Below, in pieces: positions 56,257-63,604 of a stretch of DNA of 64,000 nucleotides. Made by a program: the position numbers and the translations under genes. The DNA lies in contig NZ_VJVW01000004.1 in NCBI RefSeq assembly GCF_009735585.1, positions 62,001 to 126,000 on the forward strand. The letters run 5' to 3'. Position 1 is the first letter of the stretch; every line of letters begins with the position of its first letter. Under the pieces are notes generated by a model, which saw nothing but the letters and a program-made list of their open reading frames with translations, searched no databases and had not been told where the DNA came from. This stretch comes from Christiangramia aestuarii (GTDB taxonomy: Bacteria; Bacteroidota; Bacteroidia; Flavobacteriales; Flavobacteriaceae).

Positions 56257-57621
56257 TTAAACCGTCATGGAAAACAATTGGGTTTCAGGTTGATTTCTTT
56301 TCAATCTCAGGTCAAAGGCCATGCACACATTCCTAACGAAGGGCCTTCCTTTAGTGGTGATCTTTAAATAATTGCTGTCTATTTCCACTAGTCCGTCATT
56401 TTGCATTTCCTTTAGCTGATTTAATACTCCTGGCAATTCCCTGAAAAAATAATTGCGGGTATACCAGGAGGTTTTAAGATTACACATAAGGTTTAGAATA
56501 TGTCTTCGTATCACCAGGTCTTCAGTGCTTAGAATATGACCGCGGTAAACAGGGAGGATATTATTCTCCAGCAGGTGCTGGTACTCCTCTACCCCTTTCA
56601 CGTTCTGGGCAAAGCCATACCAGCTGTCGCTTATTGCCGATACTCCCAGGCCAATCATGGCCTGAGTTTTGGAAGAGGTATATCCCATAAAATTGCGATG
56701 CAGCGTTCTATTTTCGGTTGCCCGGAAAAGAGAATCGGTCCTGAGGGCAAAATGGTCCATCCCTATCTCGATATAACCCGCTTCTAGCAGCATCTGCTTT
56801 CCAATTTCATACTGGGCTCTTTTTTCTTCAGCACCGGGCAGGTCTTCTTCGTTGAACCCACGCTGGCCGTTACCTTTTATCCACGGCACATGGGCATAAC
56901 TGTAAAATGCGATCCTATCTGGTCTTAGCTCTAAGGTTCGCTCTATAGTGTGAATAATGTGTTCCCGGGTTTGAAAAGGAAGACCGAAAATGATATCATG
57001 ACCTACGGAATTAAAGCCGGCTACCCGGGCCTCTTCCGTAGCTTTTTTTACATTTTCAAAGGACTGAATCCTGTTGATCGCCTTCTGCACTTCAGGGTTA
57101 TAATCCTGAACCCCGTAACTTACCCGATTAAAACCATAGCCGGCAAGATTTTCCAGATGTTGCCGGCTGGTATTGTTTGGATGCCCTTCAAAACTAATTT
57201 TAGCATCATGATGTTTCCTGGCCAGGCTAAAAATACCATTAAGCAACAGACCCAGGTTTTCAGAAGAAAAAAAGGTGGGAGTACCACCCCCAAGATGTAG
57301 TTCTCTTATCACCGGGCGCTCAGGTAATAGCTGGCAATACATCTCCCATTCTTTTAGCACCGCCCGCAAATACGGAAGTTCTACCTTATGATTTTTGGTG
57401 ATCCGCTTATTGCAGCCACAAAAAGTACACAGGCTTTCACAGAACGGGAGGTGAACATAAAGGCTTATACCTTCAGAAGAATTGCTTTGTTTAAAACTTT
57501 TCTGCAGGGAATGCTGCCATTTTTTTGAAGAAAATGTTTCATTATCCCAGTAAGGAACGCTTGGGTAACTGGTATAACGGGGACCCGGGATATTGTATTT
57601 ATTGATCAAAGATGAAGACAT
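56257..57621 (-). CDS. hemN: Oxygen-independent coproporphyrinogen III oxidase
   Basis: This radical-SAM enzyme of about 454 residues converts coproporphyrinogen III to protoporphyrinogen IX without oxygen. The 4Fe-4S motif is CESLCTFCGC, preceded by RYTSYPSVPYW and YVHLPF; HLGGGTPTF and PDRIAFYSYAHVPW follow. The frame is open to 57645, but the predicted -7 element (57643-57650) overlaps that ATG, so translation should begin at 57621 or 57624. A Crp-like site precedes it. It fits a need for haem when oxygen is scarce. Confidence 0.95.
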   Translation of the reverse strand: MSSSLINKYNIPGPRYTSYPSVPYWDNETFSSKKWQHSLQKSFKQSNSSEGISLYVHLPFCESLCTFCGCNKRITKNHKVELPYLRAVLKEWEMYCQLLPERPVIRELHLGGGTPTFFSSENLGLLLNGIFSLARKHHDAKISFEGHPNNTSRQHLENLAGYGFNRVSYGVQDYNPEVQKAINRIQSFENVKKATEEARVAGFNSVGHDIIFGLPFQTREHIIHTIERTLELRPDRIAFYSYAHVPWIKGNGQRGFNEEDLPGAEEKRAQYEIGKQMLLEAGYIEIGMDHFALRTDSLFRATENRTLHRNFMGYTSSKTQAMIGLGVSAISDSWYGFAQNVKGVEEYQHLLENNILPVYRGHILSTEDLVIRRHILNLMCNLKTSWYTRNYFFRELPGVLNQLKEMQNDGLVEIDSNYLKITTKGRPFVRNVCMAFDLRLKRNQPETQLFSMTV

Positions 57622-57642
57622 CATTATTTCTGAATTTGCTTC

Positions 57643-57685
57643 CAAAAATATTCCGGCCTTTGGGAACGAAAAATGACTATCGTCA
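57643..57685 (-). promoter_or_regulatory. Crp/Fnr-like site and -7 element of hemN
   Basis: The minus strand has TGACGATAGTCA (57674-57685), TTTTT, 23 bases in total, then a perfect TATTTTTG (57643-57650). The centre is about 58 bases from the ATG at 57621. Confidence 0.85.
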
Positions 57686-57765
57686 GATTCCGGGGAGATT
57701 GATAAAATGAAAATCCTGAACCGAATATAATCCTAGCAAAACAGCAGGGTTTATAGGAAATGTCT

Positions 57766-57801
57766 TATTTTTGAAACTATCTTAAGAATTTTTCATAGTT
57801 T
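57766..57801 (+). promoter_or_regulatory. Promoter and inverted repeat before the LuxR-type regulator
   Basis: TATTTTTG (57766-57773) matches the -7 consensus. Directly after it AAACTAT (57774-57780) and ATAGTTT (57795-57801) form an inverted repeat in the leader, a possible operator for self-control or an RNA hairpin. Confidence 0.45.
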
Positions 57802-57827
57802 AGGATAGCGTCGCAAAAAATTTCGTA

Positions 57828-58595
57828 ATGAAAATATATGAAAGCGAATTTCTCAGGGTATGTTTTGAGAAAGAAAATAATTGCTTTGTAAGTTACTGGA
57901 AAAAGTCACCTCCTTGTTTTGAAATTCTTCAAAATGAATTTATAGAATTCACCGCATTTTACAAGGAATACAAACCCACTAAAACCCTCTGGCTACAGCA
58001 AAATTTTCGATTACCCCTTAATATGGAAATGCACCAATGGGTAGAGGAGCATGCAAACAAACCCTGTAAAGAATACGGAAATGAGAAAGTAGCTTTTGTA
58101 GTAGGTAAGGACGTATTAGCACATTTAAGCGTTATGAGCTTCTTCAATGAGACAAGATCTGTTTTGTCTCCAGTTCATTTCGCAACCGAAAAAGAAGCAA
58201 GACAGTGGCTTAATGATGAAAAAAATCTTCCTAAAGGAAACGGAGAGGTTAAGATACTTTTTGAAGGAGTGGATGAGGAAGGAAATTCCATCATCAAGAT
58301 CAAAAGGTCTTCCAGCGATATCACCAACACCATTATGTCTTTAAAAAATCTGCTGGAAGAGAATAATTTTATAAAATCTAATATTTCCAAATACAGCAGG
58401 CTCACCAGCAGGGAAAAACAGGTTATGCAGGTATTTTCCAACGGACTGCGCCAGCAGGAAGCCGCAGACGAACTTTATATTTCTGTACAAACCCTGCGCA
58501 CTCACTGGAAAAATATCAAGAGGAAACTTGAGATAAAATCTATGGCCGAAGTCATTAAATATGTGAATGCCTTCGATATGAAAAAGGTTAACTAA
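57828..58595 (+). CDS. LuxR-type transcription regulator with SpoIIAA-like N-terminus
   Basis: 255 residues. Residues about 190-250 are a LuxR/GerE HTH (LTSREKQVMQVFSNGLRQQEAADELYISVQTLRTHWKNI). The N-terminal 130 residues look like a single alpha/beta domain ending HFATEKEARQWLNDE; this F-t-E-x-E-A-x-x-W-L ending is seen in SpoIIAA/STAS-like domains. There is no receiver domain. It is divergent from hemN. The signal is unknown. Confidence 0.82.
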   Translation: MKIYESEFLRVCFEKENNCFVSYWKKSPPCFEILQNEFIEFTAFYKEYKPTKTLWLQQNFRLPLNMEMHQWVEEHANKPCKEYGNEKVAFVVGKDVLAHLSVMSFFNETRSVLSPVHFATEKEARQWLNDEKNLPKGNGEVKILFEGVDEEGNSIIKIKRSSSDITNTIMSLKNLLEENNFIKSNISKYSRLTSREKQVMQVFSNGLRQQEAADELYISVQTLRTHWKNIKRKLEIKSMAEVIKYVNAFDMKKVN

Positions 58596-58603
58596 GGGCC
58601 AGG

Positions 58604-59230
58604 TTAAAGCTCCAGTTTTTCAAGTTGAACCAACCCGGTTCCGGTAACAGATACAGAGATCCAAAGCTCCTTCTCCCCCGCCATAAGATTTGAAATTTCC
58701 AGGTTATCCAAAGAGCCTATAAGATGAACCCCTTCTTTGGCTTCCAGTTTATCTTCCAGTTTTTCGTTAAGGGAGGCAATCTTTTCTTCCAGATGCGGCA
58801 ACAGGTCGAAGTTCATTTTCTTCTTAAGCTTTGTATACATCCAGTTATTAATGAGCTTTTCCAGCAGCTGGTCTGTCAACCAGTTATTGGTCTTCCCGTC
58901 CACTTCAAAATCCTTTAAGGAAATATGCTGCTTCTCACGATCAAGATACAGGGCCGCGTGAAAAAGAACTTTGATCTGCTTGTTCTTGAAAAGGCTGGTA
59001 AGGGTTTGCAGGTTGATATCCAGGCAAAGATCAAAATCTTCCTTATCGCTCTTACTAATAGATACGTCCAGGATCTGGGCGTAATTAGATTTTCCGGTTT
59101 CAGAATCTCCCTTGCTTATGATCTCTCCTACCAGCTTTTGTTTTAAATATTTATCGAGGACAATATAATCAATGATCACCGGGATGGTGATATTGATATT
59201 CTGGTCTACAAACTCCCTGCTTACATCCAT
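58604..59230 (-). CDS. Conserved protein, possibly DUF4403-like
   Basis: 208 residues without a signal peptide. It contains long amphipathic strands and a Lys/Glu-rich helix (about 130-160, KKKMNFDLLPHLEEKIASLNEKLEDKLEA). The alternation and the ending LWISVSVTGTGLVQLEKLEL recall the lipid-transfer-like DUF4403 group, but the protein is half the usual length, so this is weak. It lies 27 bases upstream of the MgtC gene's stop-side partner and converges with the LuxR gene. Confidence 0.6.
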   Translation of the reverse strand: MDVSREFVDQNINITIPVIIDYIVLDKYLKQKLVGEIISKGDSETGKSNYAQILDVSISKSDKEDFDLCLDINLQTLTSLFKNKQIKVLFHAALYLDREKQHISLKDFEVDGKTNNWLTDQLLEKLINNWMYTKLKKKMNFDLLPHLEEKIASLNEKLEDKLEAKEGVHLIGSLDNLEISNLMAGEKELWISVSVTGTGLVQLEKLEL

Positions 59231-59257
59231 GGTTCGTTCAAGTTTTAATCGATATCC

Positions 59258-59698
59258 TTAATCGGTATCGGTGTGATTTTTCACCTTTAAATTCAAATAT
59301 CCAAACACTAAATTGATTATAAGAACAAATGAAGTAAAAATTAACAAAGGCAGGTACAGGCCAAAACCAGCAAAACAACCCGCAGCAGCACTGCACCAGA
59401 TAGTTGCGGCTGTAGCCAGGCCTTCCACTTTTTCCCCTTTTTCGCCGTGCAGGATGACACCAGCGCCTAAAAATCCAACGCCAACAACTACCTGGCCAAC
59501 GATCCTGGTCATATCGGTTCCTCCTGAATCTACGAAAAGAAGAGAAATAATGATAAAGCCCGATGCTCCCAGTCCCACAAGCATATTTGTTTTAAGACCG
59601 GCCGGTTTTCCCTTGAATTGTCGTTCCAGGCCCATAAGTAGTCCGGCGAAGGCTGCCGCCCCGATCTTTAGAAGAAATTCTGAAATGTCTATTTCCAT
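59258..59698 (-). CDS. MgtC/SapB-family membrane protein
   Basis: 146 residues with four to five membrane helices and the family signature KIGAAAFAGLLMGLERQFKGKPAGLKTNMLVGLGAS, followed by GQVVVGVGFLGAGVILH and LATAATIWCSAAAGCFAGFG. Members are linked to magnesium homeostasis and membrane-potential control. Family members often have a C-terminal ACT-like domain, which is missing here, so this is the short SapB-type form. Confidence 0.9.
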   Translation of the reverse strand: MEIDISEFLLKIGAAAFAGLLMGLERQFKGKPAGLKTNMLVGLGASGFIIISLLFVDSGGTDMTRIVGQVVVGVGFLGAGVILHGEKGEKVEGLATAATIWCSAAAGCFAGFGLYLPLLIFTSFVLIINLVFGYLNLKVKNHTDTD

Positions 59699-59802
59699 CA
59701 GAACATATTAGCTTTTTAAAGCTAAGAAAATATGCTCATACTAAAGCAGAAACAAGACCTATAATTCTGATTTACAAAGGAATAAAACAGCTTTAAAAAA
59801 CA

Positions 59803-59830
59803 AAAACCCCCCAGCAAGCTGGAAGGTTTT
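59803..59830. terminator. Hairpin near the MgtC gene
   Basis: AAAACC-CC-CCAGC-AA-GCTGG-AA-GGTTTT forms a stem with a small internal mismatch. Its position upstream of the MgtC gene, whose 5' end is at 59698, does not suit an end for that gene. Confidence 0.5.
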
Positions 59831-59947
59831 GTGTACTTATAATTCGTTGTCCGGTATAAATAAATCATTTCTACCCTACATAAAATGACCTACTAACAGA
59901 ACTTTCAGAATTACAACACTAAATTAGGCATTAACTTAATTTTATGA

Positions 59948-59972
59948 AATACCCATAAAAGGGTATTTTTTA
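59948..59972 (+). terminator. Isolated terminator-like hairpin
   Basis: AAATACCC and GGGTATTT pair perfectly around six bases and run into a T-rich stretch on the plus strand. No plus-strand gene lies upstream, so it could end an unannotated short RNA. Confidence 0.5.
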
Positions 59973-60078
59973 TAGTATTTAAAGTGTAGAAAATACATTT
60001 AAACACCCACTAATTCTAAGATTTTAAGTAAAAATACATGCATTCTTTCAGACCTGTTCAAAATTTGATCCACCCGTT

Positions 60079-60109
60079 AAAAGTAAAGTTTGTTTTACTT
60101 TTTGTAAAA
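60079..60109. promoter_or_regulatory. Palindromic operator before the membrane protein-XRE pair
   Basis: Two overlapping dyads: AAAAGTAAA (60079-60087) with TTTACTTTT (60094-60102), and TTTTAC (60093-60098) with GTAAAA (60104-60109). They lie just upstream of the -7 element TATATTTG (60127-60134), a good place for self-repression by the XRE protein. Confidence 0.55.
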
Positions 60110-60126
60110 TAAACCAAACTTTTATA

Positions 60127-60134
60127 TATATTTG
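60127..60134 (+). promoter_or_regulatory. -7 element of the membrane protein-XRE operon
   Basis: TATATTTG matches TAnnTTTG and lies 31 bases before the ATG at 60165. Confidence 0.6.
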
Positions 60135-60164
60135 TCAAGTAACCTTTACATCTATTTATCTATT

Positions 60165-60578
60165 ATGAAAAAAATTGAAGAAAACTGGGAGTGCAACAGC
60201 AGGAAATCTAACCTGAACCTGGCACTCTGGACGGGCGCCTGGGTAATCAGCATGGCCATTGCTAGCTTTGGTCCAAAATTCATTTGGAATGAAAATGAAA
60301 GCATTAGTATTATTGCGATCCTTATTAACCTTGGATTTGGTATTGCTTTAATTTTAGCTAACCGGAAGCATCTGAATGGCCTTGACGAATTACAACGTAA
60401 GATACAGCTGGAAGCCATGGGAATTAGTTTAGGAGTGGCCGTGATCTTTGGGCTCAGCTATTCAATGTTGGACACCACTAACCTCATTAGCTATGATGCC
60501 GAGATATCTCATCTGGTGATCCTGATAAGTTTAACTTATTTAGGTGGAATTATAATTGGAAACCTTCGTTACCGATGA
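60165..60578 (+). CDS. Four-helix membrane protein paired with XRE regulator
   Basis: 137 residues from the ATG at 60165 (the frame opens at 60132, at the promoter). Four hydrophobic helices surround the loop NRKHLNGLDELQRKIQLEAMG, a pattern common in small bacterial membrane proteins that are always encoded next to a 60-70-residue XRE regulator. Its last 4 bases overlap the start of that regulator. The function is unknown; it may sense a membrane signal for the regulator. Confidence 0.75.
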   Translation: MKKIEENWECNSRKSNLNLALWTGAWVISMAIASFGPKFIWNENESISIIAILINLGFGIALILANRKHLNGLDELQRKIQLEAMGISLGVAVIFGLSYSMLDTTNLISYDAEISHLVILISLTYLGGIIIGNLRYR

Positions 60579-60769
60579 AAAACAGGATAAAAGTACTACG
60601 GGCAGAAAAAGATCTCACCCAGGCCGAGCTTGCAAAACAGCTTTCGGTTTCACGCCAGACCGTAAATGCCATTGAAAAAGGAAAGTTTGATCCCAGTTTA
60701 CCCCTGGCTTTTAAATTATCCAGCCTTTTTGGAAAGTCCATCGAGGAGATCTTTCAGAATGAGGAATAG
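60575..60769 (+). CDS. Small XRE-family (Cro/CI-type) regulator
   Basis: 64 residues that are almost entirely one HTH_3 domain: IKVLRAEKDLTQAELAKQLSVSRQTVNAIEKGKFDPSLPLAFKLSSLFG, with the C-terminal SIEEIFQ. It is translated from an ATGA overlap with the membrane protein. It is probably a dimeric repressor of its own operon at the dyads near 60079-60109. Confidence 0.92.
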   Translation: MKNRIKVLRAEKDLTQAELAKQLSVSRQTVNAIEKGKFDPSLPLAFKLSSLFGKSIEEIFQNEE

Positions 60770-60771
60770 AA

Positions 60772-60812
60772 AAAGGGGCGGAATCCCTACAATTTCCTGC
60801 CCCTTAATTTTT
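60772..60812 (+). terminator. Terminator of the membrane protein-XRE operon
   Basis: AAGGGGC and GCCCCTT arms pair with an extended partial stem (GGA/TCC) around a loop and are followed by AATTTTT. It begins just after the XRE stop. Confidence 0.8.
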
Positions 60813-61268
60813 AACTAAATTCTGATTCAAATATATTCCTACTAATCTGGTATGATTAACTCTATGAAAAATAATATTAGCTTATTCCAACAATCCCTAA
60901 TTCAAAGGGGAAACTATTGAGAATTACAGGAATAATTAATAGTTTTTCAGAATATTCTTACATAATTTCTGAATCTGGTGGAATTTATTAAAACCCGGGA
61001 CGACCAATGAAAAGGGCTTAATCAAATACCTGTCTTAGCAATTAATAATCTTGGGGGTGAGCAACTTTCTAGAATTGAAGAAAATCCAATTCACCATGTT
61101 TCTCATTTTCCCCTCCGGAAGAATCATATAAATTCGAACCTTCCTACATTCCTGAGAGTTATTCAAATATTTAATTAAGGAAATTTATTTCCAAATCTTC
61201 TGTTACTTTTGGTTTACAACCAGGCAGGTATATTTTATTGTGATGTTCCTGAAAATCCAGCTTCCAAA
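60813..61268. other. Intergenic stretch before the DASS transporter
   Basis: No gene can be supported. Only short open frames (under about 20 codons) occur and no hairpin with a T-run was found. It presumably contains the transporter promoter. Confidence 0.4.
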
Positions 61269-62747
61269 ATGAAAGTAACCAAAAACATTTTCTTGATCCT
61301 TGGGCCGTTATTATTTCTATTCCTGCAGTTTATTGGAGGACCTGATGGAATGCCCGAGCCTGCTTACGATGTGCTCTGCGCGACCATCTGGATAGCATTA
61401 TGGTGGGTGACCGAGGCGGTTCCCATTGCCGTTACCGCCCTGCTTCCCATCGTTCTGTTTCCGCTTACCGGTGCCCTGGACCTTTCCACTACCACTGCTT
61501 CCTATGGTCATAAATATATCTTTCTTTATATGGGTGGTTTTATTATCGCCGTTGCCATTGAGAAATGGAACCTGCATAAACTAATAGCCCTCCATATTAT
61601 CAGACTTATCGGCACTAATGTGAAGAACATCATCCTGGGCTTCATGGTCGCCACCGCCTTCCTTTCGATGTGGATCTCCAATACGGCTACATCGGTTATG
61701 ATGCTTCCTATTGGTATGTCTATAGTATCCCAGTTAAAGGATAACCCATCGACTGTAATGAACGAAAATAAGATCTTTGGAAAGGCCCTCATGTTGAGCA
61801 TCGCCTATAGTGCTTCAATTGGAGGGATCGCGACCCTGATAGGAACTCCTCCTAACCTTGTCTTTGCTGGATATATTCAGGAGGTTTATAATATTGACAT
61901 CTCCTTTTTCCAGTGGTTAAAATTCGGTCTTCCCATATCGATCATTCTGCTTATCATCTCCTGGCTTTACATTACCAATATTGCATTTAGCTTTAAACAA
62001 AACCAATTCCCAGGGGGCAGGGAGGAAATTGAAAAACTAATTTCAGAACTTGGTCCAATGAAGCGTGAAGAGAAGATCGTTTCAATTGTTTTCGCCATCA
62101 CAGCCATTTGCTGGATAACCCGATCCTTTATCCTGGAAAAGTTCTTACCCGGAATAGACGATACCATCATTGCCATGGTTGCTGGCATCACTCTATTTAC
62201 GATTGGTTCTGGAACGGAGGGAAAACGTATTATAAACTGGAAAGAAGCGGTAAAAATGCCGTGGGGAATTATTCTGCTTTTCGGGGGTGGCATGGCCCTG
62301 GCCTCAGGATTTGAAGTTACGGGCCTGGCAGAATGGTTTGGCCTCCAAATGACCCTACTATACGCTCTTCCACTTCTGCTTCTGATTCTTATAGTGATTT
62401 TTAGTGTGAACTTTATTACCGAGCTCACCTCAAATTTAGCCACCACAGCCATGCTGTTACCAATCCTGGCCCCAATTGCGATAAAATTAGACCTTAATCC
62501 TTATATGCTGCTGGTGGCTACTACCGTGGCAGCTTCTTGCGCCTTTATGCTACCGGTAGCCACACCGCCAAATGCGGTGGTTTTTGGTTCTGGATACCTG
62601 CGTATTCCAGATATGGTTAAAACCGGGATCTGGATGAACCTTATTTCCATTATCCTACTTACCGCTATGGTCTACTTATTATTACCCTACCTGTGGGATT
62701 TCGAACCTTTTGGATTTTCAGAGAATTTTAAAAAAAGTACACCCTGA
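61269..62747 (+). CDS. DASS/SLC13-family sodium-coupled anion transporter
   Basis: 492 residues from the ATG at 61269 (the frame opens at 61209, in a non-hydrophobic stretch unlike family starts). About 12 membrane helices. Two family motifs are seen: SNTATSVMMLPIG with the following GGIATLIGTPPNLVF, and in the second half LTSNLATTAMLLPIL with PVATPPNAVVFGSG, the paired SNT/TPPN-type sites for sodium and carboxylate or sulfate. It probably imports dicarboxylates or sulfate with sodium. Transcribed alone. Confidence 0.93.
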   Translation: MKVTKNIFLILGPLLFLFLQFIGGPDGMPEPAYDVLCATIWIALWWVTEAVPIAVTALLPIVLFPLTGALDLSTTTASYGHKYIFLYMGGFIIAVAIEKWNLHKLIALHIIRLIGTNVKNIILGFMVATAFLSMWISNTATSVMMLPIGMSIVSQLKDNPSTVMNENKIFGKALMLSIAYSASIGGIATLIGTPPNLVFAGYIQEVYNIDISFFQWLKFGLPISIILLIISWLYITNIAFSFKQNQFPGGREEIEKLISELGPMKREEKIVSIVFAITAICWITRSFILEKFLPGIDDTIIAMVAGITLFTIGSGTEGKRIINWKEAVKMPWGIILLFGGGMALASGFEVTGLAEWFGLQMTLLYALPLLLLILIVIFSVNFITELTSNLATTAMLLPILAPIAIKLDLNPYMLLVATTVAASCAFMLPVATPPNAVVFGSGYLRIPDMVKTGIWMNLISIILLTAMVYLLLPYLWDFEPFGFSENFKKSTP

Positions 62748-62901
62748 CTTAAAACCCAGTTACTAGATTTTCAGCTTACCTGTATATAAATGATGATAAT
62801 ATTCTTCTAGGCTTTTCAACCTAAATACAAGCTAAAGTCCTGAAAAACAGTTTTTTGTTTAAAGTTTAGTTAATTTTATTAAACAAATTTATACTTATTT
62901 A

Positions 62902-62909
62902 TATATTTG
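62902..62909 (+). promoter_or_regulatory. -7 element of the fasciclin gene
   Basis: TATATTTG, 25 bases before the ATG at 62934, matches the consensus. Confidence 0.6.
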
Positions 62910-62933
62910 TCTCATAATCAAAAACTTATAATT

Positions 62934-63530
62934 ATGAGAACTACTGTTACCATTAAGAATTCAATCCTCAAAAGCCTGTTACTGGCCATCGTTTTTGTTT
63001 TCGCATCCTGTGAAACCGAAAGTCCTTCTGAGGCTGAACTATTATCTTTAGACGCGCATACTTCACCAGCTGCCCAAAAAAGTGACCAATCTATTGTGGA
63101 AATCGCCAAGGCTGACGGAAGGTTCACCACTTTATTAGCCTTACTTGAACAAACCGGATTAAAACCTATTTTTGAATCTGGAACAGATCAGTATACCGTT
63201 TTTGCTCCTACAGATGATGCCTTCGCCGCGTTTTTGGCTGCAAACCCCAATCTGGACCTAACAGATAATGCCCTGCTTACCGCGGTCTTGACTTATCATG
63301 TTACTGAAGGTCGAAGATTCAGCAATAGTGTTCTAGGTAAAAAGAATCCAAAAACGATCGAAACACTTAACGGAGGTTATATTTATGTAGACAATGATGG
63401 AGGAATAGACACCAACGATGAAGACATGTTAGCAAATTCGAACATTCTTGTTGGAGAAGAACTTTTCGACATTGCCGCAAGTAATGGAGTTATCCATGCG
63501 ATAGATGCTGTACTCGTCCCTACAGAGTAA
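62934..63530 (+). CDS. Fasciclin-domain lipoprotein
   Basis: 198 residues from the ATG at 62934, with a lipoprotein signal ending VFASC. The mature part is one fasciclin (FAS1) domain: SIVEIAKADGRFTTLLALLEQTGL, the H1-like motif YTVFAPTDDAFAAF, LTYHVTEGR and the C-terminal NGVIHAIDAVLVP. FAS1 proteins mediate adhesion at the cell surface. A terminator follows about 30 bases after the stop. Confidence 0.93.
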   Translation: MRTTVTIKNSILKSLLLAIVFVFASCETESPSEAELLSLDAHTSPAAQKSDQSIVEIAKADGRFTTLLALLEQTGLKPIFESGTDQYTVFAPTDDAFAAFLAANPNLDLTDNALLTAVLTYHVTEGRRFSNSVLGKKNPKTIETLNGGYIYVDNDGGIDTNDEDMLANSNILVGEELFDIAASNGVIHAIDAVLVPTE

Positions 63531-63559
63531 TCATCTAAGCCTACAGTCATGGTAACAAT

Positions 63560-63588
63560 AAAGCCACTCAATTGAGTGGCTTTTTTTA
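63560..63588. terminator. Terminator after the fasciclin gene
   Basis: AAGCCACTCA and its complement form a perfect self-dyad centred on AATT and are followed by T7. An A-rich flank also lets it end the minus-strand gene at 63605. Confidence 0.9.
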
Positions 63589-63604
63589 TTAGGTGATGTA
63601 TTGA

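Larger units (their letters stand above)
59699..60164. other. Intergenic stretch with two hairpins and an operator
   Basis: No protein gene is seen. It holds a hairpin at 59803-59830, a second one at 59948-59972, and the operator and promoter of the XRE/membrane pair at 60079-60134. A short untranslated transcript between the hairpins is possible but has no direct support. Confidence 0.4.
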
